Source: JACKFB01 sp041389525
Lineage (GTDB): Bacteria > Myxococcota_A > UBA9042 > PHBI01 > JACKFB01
Length of the DNA: 64,000 nt
Reading direction: 5' to 3'
NCBI GenBank assembly: GCA_041389525.1
Contig: JAWKRR010000022.1
Location: forward strand, 39,417 to 103,416
Position numbers and translations under genes: made by a program. Shown piece by piece: positions 42,206-49,750 of this stretch (the first letter of the stretch is position 1; each line of letters starts with the position of its first letter). The notes under the pieces were generated by a model, which made no database searches, was not told the origin of the DNA, and saw nothing but the letters and a program-made list of their open reading frames with translations.

Positions 42206-43369
42206 TCAGCCCGCGCTGCCGCCCCGCGTCACCGTGTGGTCGTCGGAGCGCACCAGCCCGTCGGCGTCGGTCACGGTGACCTCGATGCGGTTGATCTCCT
42301 TGCGAAGATCCAGGCGGATCCTGGTCGAAAGCGAGGTCGGACTCAGCGGCGTCCCGTCTCCGAACCACGCGACGGCCAAGGGCGGGCGCATGTCCACCGT
42401 CTCGATGTGAAACGACGGAGGCCGCGGGCCGATGGCCTTCGTGGGGCCGGCGATCGCCACCTCGGCGGTGTCGGCGCGATTGCGCAGGGCACCGAAGCGC
42501 GCCCCCGCCACCACGCGGTCGCCGACGACGACGAAGCGGTGGTAGTCCAGCGGCAGCGTCGGGAAGAGCGCCGCGCCCGAGTCGAGGGTCATCTTCTCCA
42601 CCGCGATCTCGGTCGGCAGCCGCTCGGCCAGCGCCGCGCCGATGACGCCCTCGCTCGCGGTCTCGTCGCCCGCGCGATTGAACAGCTTCGCCAGCCCCCG
42701 CAAGATCCGGCTCGACGGCGCGCCCACCTGCGTCGACTGCACGCTCAGCGCGCCGCCCTGCGCCCGCAGAATCTCGGTGACCAGGATCTCCAACCGCGGG
42801 TCGCCGCGCCCGATGTGCCCCTTCCGGCCCACGTTCAGCCGCCCGAAGATCTCGGTGATGATCGCCGAGTGCTCGCCCCCGACGGTGCCGCCCCGCACGT
42901 CCGAGATCCCCTGAATCACGATCTTGCCGTTCGGGTCCGGCTCGCCGTCCGTGGTGAAGCGCGTGGCCACCTCGCCCGACGCGATGGTCCGCTGCGCCTC
43001 ACCGCGCAGAAAGCGCAGCGAGATGGCGAACGCGACCTGCTCGGCCCCCTCCAGCACAGGCGCGGGCCCCGTCCCGTCGAGGGCCGCGTCGCGCAGCGCC
43101 TCAATCCCCTCGCCCGCCGCGGTCTGCCGCCACATCCCGACCGAGGTCATCCCCGGCCCCGCCCCGGACGCGCCGACCGCCCGCGCCCGCACCTGCAAGT
43201 TCGGATGACTCGCCCGAAACCCCGCCGCGACCGCCTCGCACGCGGCGACCTCCTGCTCCGCGTCCAGCGGCCCGCCGGTCAGCGGGTGCCGAAGCTGCAC
43301 GATGAGGTCGGGCACCGGGTCCAGGGCGGCAAGCTGGGAGAAGACCGCAACAGGCGTAGACGCAGCCAT
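42206..43369 (-). CDS. Uncharacterised protein
   Basis: The ATG is at 43369 and the product has 387 residues, with codon use like the neighbours. It has no signal peptide or membrane segment. Landmarks are LDPVPDLIVQLRHPLTGGP near the front, VIQGISDVRGGTVGGEHSAI in the middle and FGALRNRADTAEVAIAGPTK later. The last 60 residues (WFGDGTPLSPTSLSTRIRLD) look like a beta domain. I recognise no family. It is 174 bases upstream of the kinase gene on the same strand, and its 250-base divergent gap faces the esterase gene. No function can be offered. Confidence 0.7.
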   Translation of the reverse strand: MAASTPVAVFSQLAALDPVPDLIVQLRHPLTGGPLDAEQEVAACEAVAAGFRASHPNLQVRARAVGASGAGPGMTSVGMWRQTAAGEGIEALRDAALDGTGPAPVLEGAEQVAFAISLRFLRGEAQRTIASGEVATRFTTDGEPDPNGKIVIQGISDVRGGTVGGEHSAIITEIFGRLNVGRKGHIGRGDPRLEILVTEILRAQGGALSVQSTQVGAPSSRILRGLAKLFNRAGDETASEGVIGAALAERLPTEIAVEKMTLDSGAALFPTLPLDYHRFVVVGDRVVAGARFGALRNRADTAEVAIAGPTKAIGPRPPSFHIETVDMRPPLAVAWFGDGTPLSPTSLSTRIRLDLRKEINRIEVTVTDADGLVRSDDHTVTRGGSAG

Positions 43370-43619
43370 GACATGACTCCGTGGGTGGCACCGAAGCGCC
43401 GGCCGCCGACCGCACCGCGACCGACCAGCGCCTGTGGGGGGTATGTGCCGATTCTGCTACAAATCGCCCCCGCCGCGCATCAAGATCGCGCCGCCATCGC
43501 GACGAATTTTCACAGCCGCGTGCGCCCCAACAACAGCGCGGGCGGCGCCGCATCTTGGCGGCCACCACCCACCCACTCGTGGTACGCCCATCGCGCCACC
43601 CGACCCCGCGGAGCCCCCC

Positions 43620-44684
43620 ATGCCCTCCCCCGCCACCCCCGCCCAACGCAAGCTCACCGCCCGCACCCGCGCCAGCCGCTGGCTCTACGGCCACATGCTC
43701 ATCGGCAACATCGAGCGCCTCGCCCGCGCCACCCGCCACGTCCCCTGGTGGCGCCCCGAGCGCGCCGGCGTCGAGGTCATCGCCGACCTGCCCTACGCCG
43801 CCACCGACCACCCCCGCCAACGCCTCGACATCTACCGCCCCCGCGACACCCCCGGCCCCCTGCCCGTCGCCCTCTACATCCACGGCGGCGGCTTCCGCTA
43901 CTTCGACCGCAAGACCCACTGGATGATCGCCAGCCACCTGGCCCGCCAAGGCTACCTCGTCTTCAACGTCGACTACCGCACGTCCACCGAGGCCCCCTTC
44001 CCCGCAGCCTTCGACGACTGCGCCCAAGCACTCCTCTGGGTCCTAGCAAATGCCGGCACATACGGCGGCGACACCACCCGAATGATCTGGGCAGGCGAAT
44101 CCGCCGGCGCCAACCTGGTACTAGCCCTAACCATCGCCGCCCACTGGCCCCGCCCCGAGCCCCTAGCAAGGGCGATCTTCGACGCGGCCCCGGCCCCGGC
44201 CGCGCTGCTGCCAGCGTGTGGCTACCTGGAGATAAGCCGGCCGGAGCGCCACGCCGAGGCCTACGAGATCCCCAAGTGGATGCAGGTCCGGATTCACGAG
44301 GTGTCGGATATCTACCTGCCCGACCACGCGGAGGGGGTTGCCGAGCATGACCTGGCGAATCCGTTGACCTTTCTGGAGAGGGCGGGGGCGCCTGCGCGGG
44401 GGCTGCCGCCGGCGTTTACGGTGGTCGGCGACCGGGACCCGGTGAGGGGTGATTCGCTGAGGCTGCCGGCGGCGCTGGGGCGGCATGGAGGGCGGGCTGA
44501 GTTGAGGGTGTTCGAGGGCGCGGGCCACGCGTTTCACGGGGTGCCGGGGCGGAGGCAGGCTGGGGAGGCTTGGGCGGCGCAGCTTGAGTTCGCGGCGCGG
44601 TGCTTGGCGGGCGGGGCTGGGGCGGGTGAGTCGGCGGCGGGGGTCGCGGTCGCGGCGGCGGGGCGGCCGGTGACTGCGAGGTGA
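43620..44684 (+). CDS. Alpha/beta hydrolase (HSL/BD-FAE-like esterase)
   Basis: The start is ATG at 43620, six bases after GGAG (43610-43613); the frame is open upstream without support. The 354-residue product has all hallmarks of the hormone-sensitive-lipase-like group. The oxyanion motif HGGG is in YIHGGGFRYF, the nucleophile Ser in WAGESAGANL, the acid in VVGDRDPVRGDS and the His in EGAGHAFHGV. There is no signal peptide. It is probably a cytoplasmic carboxylesterase on short acyl esters. The GNAT gene overlaps its stop by four bases (GTGA). A scrap of this gene is duplicated at 49401-49463. Confidence 0.9.
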   Translation: MPSPATPAQRKLTARTRASRWLYGHMLIGNIERLARATRHVPWWRPERAGVEVIADLPYAATDHPRQRLDIYRPRDTPGPLPVALYIHGGGFRYFDRKTHWMIASHLARQGYLVFNVDYRTSTEAPFPAAFDDCAQALLWVLANAGTYGGDTTRMIWAGESAGANLVLALTIAAHWPRPEPLARAIFDAAPAPAALLPACGYLEISRPERHAEAYEIPKWMQVRIHEVSDIYLPDHAEGVAEHDLANPLTFLERAGAPARGLPPAFTVVGDRDPVRGDSLRLPAALGRHGGRAELRVFEGAGHAFHGVPGRRQAGEAWAAQLEFAARCLAGGAGAGESAAGVAVAAAGRPVTAR

Positions 44685-45079
44685 GTGCGGGCTGCACGAT
44701 TCGGCTGGCCACGGCGGAGGACGGGCCGGGGATCAGCGCGTTGGTTGTTTCGCTGGCGCGCTACCTGCTGGAGGACCCGGACGATACGGGGTCAGCGGCG
44801 CCGTTCTTCGAGACTGTCAGCGCGGATGCCATCGGAGGAGCGATCTCGGGCGGGCGATTCATCTACCACCTCGCGGAGGCGGGCGGCGGGCTGGTCGGCG
44901 CGGTGGGTGTGCGCGATGGGTGCCACCTGTACCACCTGTTCGTGGCGGAGGGTTGGCAGGGTCGGGGCGTGGGTGGCGCGCTGTGGCGGGTGGTGCGAAC
45001 CCCGGCCCGATGCCCCCGACCACCTCGACCCCGCGCTTCGCCCGGCCAAGCTGGAGCCCATCTTCCGTCTTTTAGCTGA
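44681..45079 (+). CDS. GNAT acetyltransferase, apparently truncated
   Basis: The GTG at 44681 overlaps the esterase stop (GTGA). The 132-residue product begins SAGCTIRLATAEDGPGISALV and reaches the acetyl-CoA motif A (YHLFVAEGWQGRGVGGALWRVV, about residues 87-107). After that it loses all family resemblance and ends in a Pro/Arg-rich run, CPRPPRPRASPGQAGAHL. Normal GNATs need the following strand and helix, so the 3' part seems to be missing. The break is at about 45000, some 70 bases before two half-REP elements, at the left edge of the accessory patch. It may be non-functional. Confidence 0.7.
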   Translation: MSAGCTIRLATAEDGPGISALVVSLARYLLEDPDDTGSAAPFFETVSADAIGGAISGGRFIYHLAEAGGGLVGAVGVRDGCHLYHLFVAEGWQGRGVGGALWRVVRTPARCPRPPRPRASPGQAGAHLPSFS

Positions 45080-45101
45080 GACCCTCTTTTAGCTGAGACC
45101 C
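45070..45101 (-). repeat. Two half-REP elements
   Basis: TTTTAGCTGAGACCC occurs at 45070-45084 and 45087-45101. TTAGCTGAG is one end of the REP-like element found around the second RAYT gene, here in the opposite orientation and lacking the GGAGGGGATCC half. Confidence 0.6.
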
Positions 45102-45188
45102 AGGACCGGCTCCTCCCCCCACCAGGCTCGCAGTGCCCCCAGCACTACGCGCGCGGCGTTCCCCTAGTGGGCCTGGCGGTCCCGACAC

Positions 45189-45222
45189 AAATGCTGCGGC
45201 ACTAGAAATGCTGCGGCACAAG
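45189..45222 (+). repeat. 17-base direct repeat upstream of the protease promoter
   Basis: AAATGCTGCGGCACTAG (45189) is followed at once by AAATGCTGCGGCACAAG (45206). The pair ends 11 bases before the predicted -35 box of the subtilisin-like gene, the position of an activator site. Confidence 0.55.
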
Positions 45223-45232
45223 AAAACACCGC

Positions 45233-45261
45233 TTGCACCCTTCCACCGCTAGAGTTATGTT
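45233..45261 (+). promoter_or_regulatory. Sigma-70-like promoter of the protease gene
   Basis: TTGCAC (45233-45238), 17 bases and TATGTT (45256-45261) lie 32 bases before the ATG, with a ribosome site CGGAGGG between. This is one of the few clear housekeeping-type promoters visible in the window. Confidence 0.5.
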
Positions 45262-45293
45262 GACCCATCGACCATCCGCTTCGGAGGGCAATC

Positions 45294-47237
45294 ATGGGTT
45301 CTAAAGGCTTAGTTCGGCTGCTTGGGCTCGTCTCAATTCATGTCGTCGCCTCGGTGGCCCATGGAGCCCCCCCCCCGCAGCCTACGACTGAGGTGAAGGC
45401 ATGGGTCACGAAACACTTCGCGCCGCGGACGGTCGACCGCGTTCGCGACTACGTGACTTGGCTACCGTTTACCGCCGAGAGCATCCATCGCGTTAAAGGA
45501 ATCTTCGTCGATGACCAGCAGCCCGCTGCAGTGTGCTTCGGCTCCCAGGGAGCAGTACTTGAGGACTGCGGGCGAACGCTACAAGACACCGAGTCCGAAG
45601 CTCAGTACAACTTGTACGGCGCGCGCGACCCGGAACTTTTCTTGCTCGCAGAAGCCACCGGCGATGAAACGCCGATCCCCGTTGCGATTTGGCTTCGGAC
45701 GTTCGAGCCATCGCCAGCCAAGGAGCATACGGACTCCTACGAGGCAGACCTCGCACGCCTCACCGCGACCGCCTCGCAGGCCTACGCGCGGACCCAGTTG
45801 CTGCTGAGTTGGCCGAGCCTCACGAACAGTGCGCTCCAGATGGAGCCGCGCGCCCCGGTGGCCTACGCCGAACTGCTTGCACCCGAGATTGAGAATCTGG
45901 CGTTCTCGCCAGTCGTGGCGCGGATTTCTTGGGCGCGCCCCAACCTACCTCAATCCACGGTGTTCGTGGACGCCGTAAACGCCGCTGGGACCGGCGCAAC
46001 GGGGAGCGGCGAAACCGTCTGCGTCATTGAAGGCGGTCAACCTTCCACCCCGAACAACTTAGTCATCGCTGGAACCTATTGTGGGGGTGGAGGTGCGGAT
46101 CTGCACGCTCGGGAGGTCATTGGCGTGGTTCGGTCGACGGTGAGCCCGTTCGGTGTGGCTAGTAGCGCGTCTCTACTGGCCAACTCATGGGGCGGCTGCG
46201 ACGCCAACGCTGCGCCGGCCTTCGCGGACTGCGACTCGAACGGTGCGCACATATGGAACTGGAGCCACACCTGCAACACAACTGATACGCGGCTATTCGA
46301 CTACTGGGCCAAAACGTCGCCGAATTACCCGCTCATTTCGATCGCGTCGGGCAATGGCGGCCCACCCGCGATCGCGTGCGGAGCCGCGTGCGGCAATGGG
46401 GCGGCTTCGACGACATGCCGGACGTTCAACACGCTCATCGTGGGCGGATCGAATGACTGTGGGACGGCGTCGCGCACCGATGATCGATCGTACTGCCCGA
46501 CGAGTCACCTGAACGTGTCATCGCGGGAGTACCCACACCTCGTGGCTTCCGCGCAGAACTTACACATAGACGGGCTCGCCTTCGCCGTCAGCGGGACCAG
46601 TTTCGCCGCGCCTGCCGTGGCGGGAGCCGCCGCCCAGATGCATGAAGTGAATTCCGCGCTGCGGATTTGGCCGGAAGTGGTGCGCAGCATCCTAATGAAT
46701 GGCGCGTCGGAGGTCGTCGACGGCGGTCCGCTCGATCTTATGGATGCTGTGGACGACCGCGATGGCGCGGGCGAGTTGAGTGTGCAGAGGTCGCTCTCGA
46801 TCGCTTACACGAGCAGCAAGCGCGACGGTGGCAATACTCCGGTGAGCGTTGGGCACGACTATGGAACCATGACCAGTTCGGGCACGCCCGCCGGTTCTCT
46901 CTACGCGGAAACCTACTACGTGAAGACGACGTTCGCGGATCTGAGGCTCCGCGCAGTGCTCTCCTTCGATGCCACGACCACATGCACCAACCCTGCCCTG
47001 ACCACGGCCTCCTGCGTGGCCCCGACGCTGGATGGCGATCTGGACCTCTTCGTGTACCGCGATTCGGACGGAGTGCTCATGGCGTACTCGGCCACCGCCG
47101 CGAACAGCTACGAGTTCGTTGAGTTCGCGGTGCAGCCGAACGTCACGTACCGCATCGTAATCAGCGCGTATTCTTGGACGAGCAGCAACACCTACTGGGG
47201 TTTGAGTTGGTTGATCTGGCCTTTCAGTACGACGTGA
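45294..47237 (+). CDS. Exported subtilisin-like (S8) serine protease with Glu at the Asp position
   Basis: The ATG at 45294 follows GGAGGG. The 647-residue product has a signal peptide (MGSKGLVRLLGLVSIHVVASVAHG) and a roughly 200-residue N-terminal region, probably a propeptide. An S8 domain runs about 225-490. Its triad reads Glu246 (TVCVIEGGQPS, where Asp is normal), His271 (DLHAREVIGVV) and Ser436 (SGTSFAAPAVAGAAAQM). The oxyanion Asn is in ISIASGNGG. After about 520 a pre-peptidase-like beta domain follows (GDLDLFVYRDSDGVL). Base composition and codon use are visibly less GC-rich than neighbours, hinting at transfer. It lies inside the REP-bounded patch, upstream of a small lipoprotein gene. 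Confidence 0.88.
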   Translation: MGSKGLVRLLGLVSIHVVASVAHGAPPPQPTTEVKAWVTKHFAPRTVDRVRDYVTWLPFTAESIHRVKGIFVDDQQPAAVCFGSQGAVLEDCGRTLQDTESEAQYNLYGARDPELFLLAEATGDETPIPVAIWLRTFEPSPAKEHTDSYEADLARLTATASQAYARTQLLLSWPSLTNSALQMEPRAPVAYAELLAPEIENLAFSPVVARISWARPNLPQSTVFVDAVNAAGTGATGSGETVCVIEGGQPSTPNNLVIAGTYCGGGGADLHAREVIGVVRSTVSPFGVASSASLLANSWGGCDANAAPAFADCDSNGAHIWNWSHTCNTTDTRLFDYWAKTSPNYPLISIASGNGGPPAIACGAACGNGAASTTCRTFNTLIVGGSNDCGTASRTDDRSYCPTSHLNVSSREYPHLVASAQNLHIDGLAFAVSGTSFAAPAVAGAAAQMHEVNSALRIWPEVVRSILMNGASEVVDGGPLDLMDAVDDRDGAGELSVQRSLSIAYTSSKRDGGNTPVSVGHDYGTMTSSGTPAGSLYAETYYVKTTFADLRLRAVLSFDATTTCTNPALTTASCVAPTLDGDLDLFVYRDSDGVLMAYSATAANSYEFVEFAVQPNVTYRIVISAYSWTSSNTYWGLSWLIWPFSTT

Positions 47238-47290
47238 TGACATCCGACGGGTCCCGTCGGATCGGGCGCCGTCGGTGGAGGAGTAGGACC

Positions 47291-47731
47291 ATGAAAGCAT
47301 ATCAAAGTGTTCTGGTAGTAATCGGAGGTTGCCTTATCCTCGCGACGGCGTGCGAGGGTTCTGAGTCCGCGCGATCGGTGGGCTCACTCGGGGCTGACCC
47401 AAGCAAGGATGTGGTCAAGCCTGTCCCTGACGCTGAACCGGAGGCGGGCGGCCCGACGTGCGCCGATCCGCGGCAGTTCGGCGACTCGAAGGTGCCGGAG
47501 GACTTGTGTTGGGGGCCGCCGGAGCATTACTGCTCGCAGGGGGCCGGCCAAGCGGAGACGCCGGCGTGCAGCGCGGACTTTTCTGTCTGCTGCGTCTTTC
47601 GGGACACCTGCATCCCGTGCGGCTGGGTCGCGTGCTGGGAGCTTCCGGGCGGTGAATGCCCCATGCCCGCCACCCCGCTTGACGATCCGCTCTGTCTTCG
47701 ACCAGATCCGTCGCTGGTCATCTGTCGCTGA
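47291..47731 (+). CDS. Small Cys-rich lipoprotein
   Basis: The start is ATG at 47291 after GTAGGACC. The 146-residue product has a lipoprotein signal (MKAYQSVLVVIGGCLILATAC, Cys21). A spacer and about ten cysteines follow in a compact mature domain, with CWGPPEHYCSQGAG and FSVCCVFRDTCIPCGWVACW. It is 53 bases downstream of the protease gene and shares its modest GC content, so the two are probably co-transcribed. It might be an inhibitor, chaperone or surface partner of the protease, but nothing in the sequence proves this. No family recognised. Confidence 0.75.
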   Translation: MKAYQSVLVVIGGCLILATACEGSESARSVGSLGADPSKDVVKPVPDAEPEAGGPTCADPRQFGDSKVPEDLCWGPPEHYCSQGAGQAETPACSADFSVCCVFRDTCIPCGWVACWELPGGECPMPATPLDDPLCLRPDPSLVICR

Positions 47732-48132
47732 CCGGCACCGGGGGGATCCCGGGGTAGAAGGTTTGGGTTTCGAGCCCCTCAGGATCCCCTCCCGGGGCTC
47801 AGCTAAAAGTCCCGCGGGATCCGCTCCCGGGGCCCGGCTAAACGGGATCCCCTCCCGGGGCTCAGCTAAACGTCCGAAAACATTACGCTTTCGACCGAGT
47901 GACTCGCAAGTACCTAGAATTGAAGGCGAAGTCTGCCGAAGGGGCCTTCGGCCTCGGCGCTGCGACGAGCTCGCGGCGGTGGTGAATGGCGGTTCAGTCG
48001 GGAATCGGGGACGGGAACGGCGGGGTGAGCTGGCGGGATTTGGGTGGTTTTTGGGGTGGCGGGCGCAGGTCGGCCTTTGCGCTGCGGGGTGAGCGCGGGG
48101 GCGGCGGTTGGAGAGACGGCGCGGGGGTGGCG
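47732..48132. other. Intergenic stretch carrying a REP cluster
   Basis: These 401 bases lie between the small lipoprotein gene and the convergent RAYT-like gene. They hold three REP-like elements (47782-47870), a partial one at about 47741-47756 (GGGGGATCCCGGGG), and a stretch with no recognised gene. Confidence 0.55.
47782..47870. repeat. Cluster of three REP-like elements
   Basis: Three units start GGATCC and contain CTCCCGGGG followed by CTCAGCTAAA or CCGGCTAAA, at 47782-47807, 47817-47842 and 47845-47870. CTCCCGGGGCTC is a near-palindrome, typical of REP hairpins. The cluster is about 260 bases from the end of the RAYT-like gene at 48133, matching a REP/RAYT pair. Confidence 0.75.
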
Positions 48133-49044
48133 TTAGGTTGGGGCTGGTAGTAGGCGGACGCCGTGGGCGTGGTGGAGTTGGTAGGTGCCGCGGGGGAAGC
48201 GGACTCGGCGGTTGCCTTTGGACCACTTGTCGCGGGCCTCGGCGTAGAGGTTGAGGAAGTCGGCGAGGAGGCCCAGGTGGGTCTTGCGGATTTCGGGGTC
48301 GGAGGCGGCGACTCTCGGGTTGACGGGGTTTGGGGGGCGCGTGGTCTTGGGGTGGCTGTGGGGGTCTTGGGCTTGGACGGCCTCGGCTCCGAGCATGGGG
48401 TTGTTGTTGGCCTTGGCCTTCTTTCTCAGCTCGGACTCCTTGGCGGATACGCGCTTTTTGAGCTTGGAGACATAGTCGGCGTCGCTGAGGTGGGCGAGGT
48501 CTGGCGGCTTGGTGATGACCAGCGCGGCCGTGTCGGGGAGGTTGGTTCGGGGCGAGAAGTACTCTGGCGGGCGGGCGTAGACCTTGGCGCGCTGGGTCAC
48601 CGCTTCGGGCAGCGTGTGGAAGCCCGGCCAGCCGCGGTGGCTGGCGACTAGCCAGGAGGAGACCGCGTTCGTCAGGCAGTAGACGAGCTTCTCCCAGATG
48701 GCGCCGGCGTCGAGCAGGTGGACGGCCGAGGGCTGGCTGACGCACCAGACGTTCTCGCACCGCTCGTGGCGGGCGTTGACGCAGCGGGCGATGAGCGAGT
48801 GCAGGTCGCGGAGGAACTCTGGCAGGTTGCCCTCCACGTCCGTCACCACCAAGTGCCAGTGGTTGCTCAGGGCCACCGCGGCGTGGACGAGGACGCCGTA
48901 GCGCGCGGACGTCACGGCCAGGCAGTACCCGAAGATGCGCGTCATGTGGCGGTCGGGGTGCGGGGTGAAGAGGAAGCGCCGCTCGATGGAGCGGCGCGTG
49001 ATGAGGTAGGTCATTCCTGGCAGAATTCGGCGTGGGTCCGGCAT
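48133..49044 (-). CDS. RAYT-like (Y1/HUH) transposase flanked by REP elements
   Basis: The ATG is at 49044 and the product has 303 residues. The N-terminal 130 residues have the Y1 fold: MTYLITRRSIERRFLFTP at the front, the HUH pair as His62-Trp-His64 (VALSNHWHLVVTD) and a likely catalytic Tyr at about 122 (WEKLVYCLTNAVSSW). The middle is Lys/Glu-rich (LKKRVSAKESELRKKAKAN). The C-terminus has a conserved-looking FPRGTYQLHHAHGV. It differs clearly from the RAYT at 9863 and belongs to another subgroup. REP-like elements lie on both sides (47782-47870 and 49338-49395), so it could be their mobilising enzyme. Such genes are normally vertically inherited rather than active insertion sequences. Confidence 0.85.
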   Translation of the reverse strand: MPDPRRILPGMTYLITRRSIERRFLFTPHPDRHMTRIFGYCLAVTSARYGVLVHAAVALSNHWHLVVTDVEGNLPEFLRDLHSLIARCVNARHERCENVWCVSQPSAVHLLDAGAIWEKLVYCLTNAVSSWLVASHRGWPGFHTLPEAVTQRAKVYARPPEYFSPRTNLPDTAALVITKPPDLAHLSDADYVSKLKKRVSAKESELRKKAKANNNPMLGAEAVQAQDPHSHPKTTRPPNPVNPRVAASDPEIRKTHLGLLADFLNLYAEARDKWSKGNRRVRFPRGTYQLHHAHGVRLLPAPT

Positions 49045-49337
49045 GGTTTCCCTCCTGGTGGTTCCAGAGGGCGGTCCATCAGACAGCGATGGCCACCATA
49101 GGATCTATGACGCCGAGCCCCTCCAGCCGTGCGTAACTTTTTTCCAGGCCACCCTAACTAGCTGACATGGCTGATTTCTCGCGCGCAGTTTTCCGCCCCT
49201 GAGGTCACCCGCGCCCCTCCGCGGGAACCGCCCCGTACGGGGATGCGCGCCAGCCAATCCACCGCGGTCGAGTCGGTCGAAGGCGTCGCACCGAGAAGGC
49301 AGAAGGTTCCTGAGCCCGCCGTTCGGCACGCCCGGCT

Positions 49338-49395
49338 GGAGCCCCTCCCGGAGTTCAGCTAGGAGACTCGGGATCCCCTCCCGAGGTTCGGCTAA
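49338..49395. repeat. Two REP-like elements
   Basis: GGAGCCCCTCCCGGAGTTC followed by AGCTA (49338-49361) and GGATCCCCTCCCGAGGTTC followed by GGCTAA (49371-49395) are diverged copies of the unit at 47782, in the same orientation. The second ends six bases before the duplicated esterase fragment. Confidence 0.7.
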
Positions 49396-49400
49396 GAGAG

Positions 49401-49463
49401 GCTTCGGCTGCTTCGACCGCAAGACCCACCGGATGATCGCCAGCCCCCTCGCCCGCCCCCCTA
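49401..49463 (+). pseudogene. Fragment duplicated from the esterase gene at 43620
   Basis: GCTTCGGCTGCTTCGACCGC and the following 33 bases match 43891-43943 of the esterase gene at all but about five or six positions. The fragment translates to FDRKTHRMIASPLAR versus FDRKTHWMIASHLAR. The match ends abruptly on both sides and begins just after a REP element. It is too short to be functional. Confidence 0.7.
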
Positions 49464-49691
49464 CCGATCCCCCGGCAATCGCCCCAGCCGCCCCCCAACC
49501 AGAGCTCGAGCTCGACTGGGATGACGCACCGCAGCCTCGCCCGTCCGCCGACAGCCGCACCGCCCGGGATCCTCGGCCCCCGCCCCGAGGCAGCGCACTC
49601 GCCGACCCGGCCCACCCCTCCGCCACGCCAAACCGGCCACGCAGCTGGCCGAAACCGGGCCGATCGCGTCTTCGATGCGCTCGCTGGCCCG

Positions 49692-49720
49692 ACCGCACCG
49701 CACCGCACCGCACCGCACCG
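49692..49720. repeat. Five-base microsatellite (ACCGC)n
   Basis: ACCGC is repeated 5.8 times without error, about 30 bases before the start cluster of the methyltransferase gene. A five-base unit can change length by slippage and could alter spacing in the promoter or leader. Confidence 0.75.
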
Positions 49721-49750
49721 AACCCCTCGACGTACTCGACCCAACCTGCA

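Larger units (their letters stand above)
49045..49750. other. Intergenic stretch with REP elements, a gene scrap and a microsatellite
   Basis: These 706 bases between the RAYT-like and methyltransferase genes hold no intact gene. They contain two REP-like elements, the 63-base esterase fragment at 49401, and a five-base microsatellite at 49692. The rest shows coding-like codon bias in places but no family. Confidence 0.5.

Noticed and set aside
39932..44350. A 1472-codon open frame on the plus strand across the kinase and neighbouring genes
   Set aside because: It is antisense to the well-supported histidine kinase and crosses three genes; its composition (Arg, His, Gln, Pro runs) is typical of a shadow frame.
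49433..49750. A longer methyltransferase beginning at 49433
   Set aside because: The extension includes the copied esterase scrap and a microsatellite, is Pro/Arg-rich and would precede the membrane helix; the ATG cluster at 49751-49763 is more sensible.
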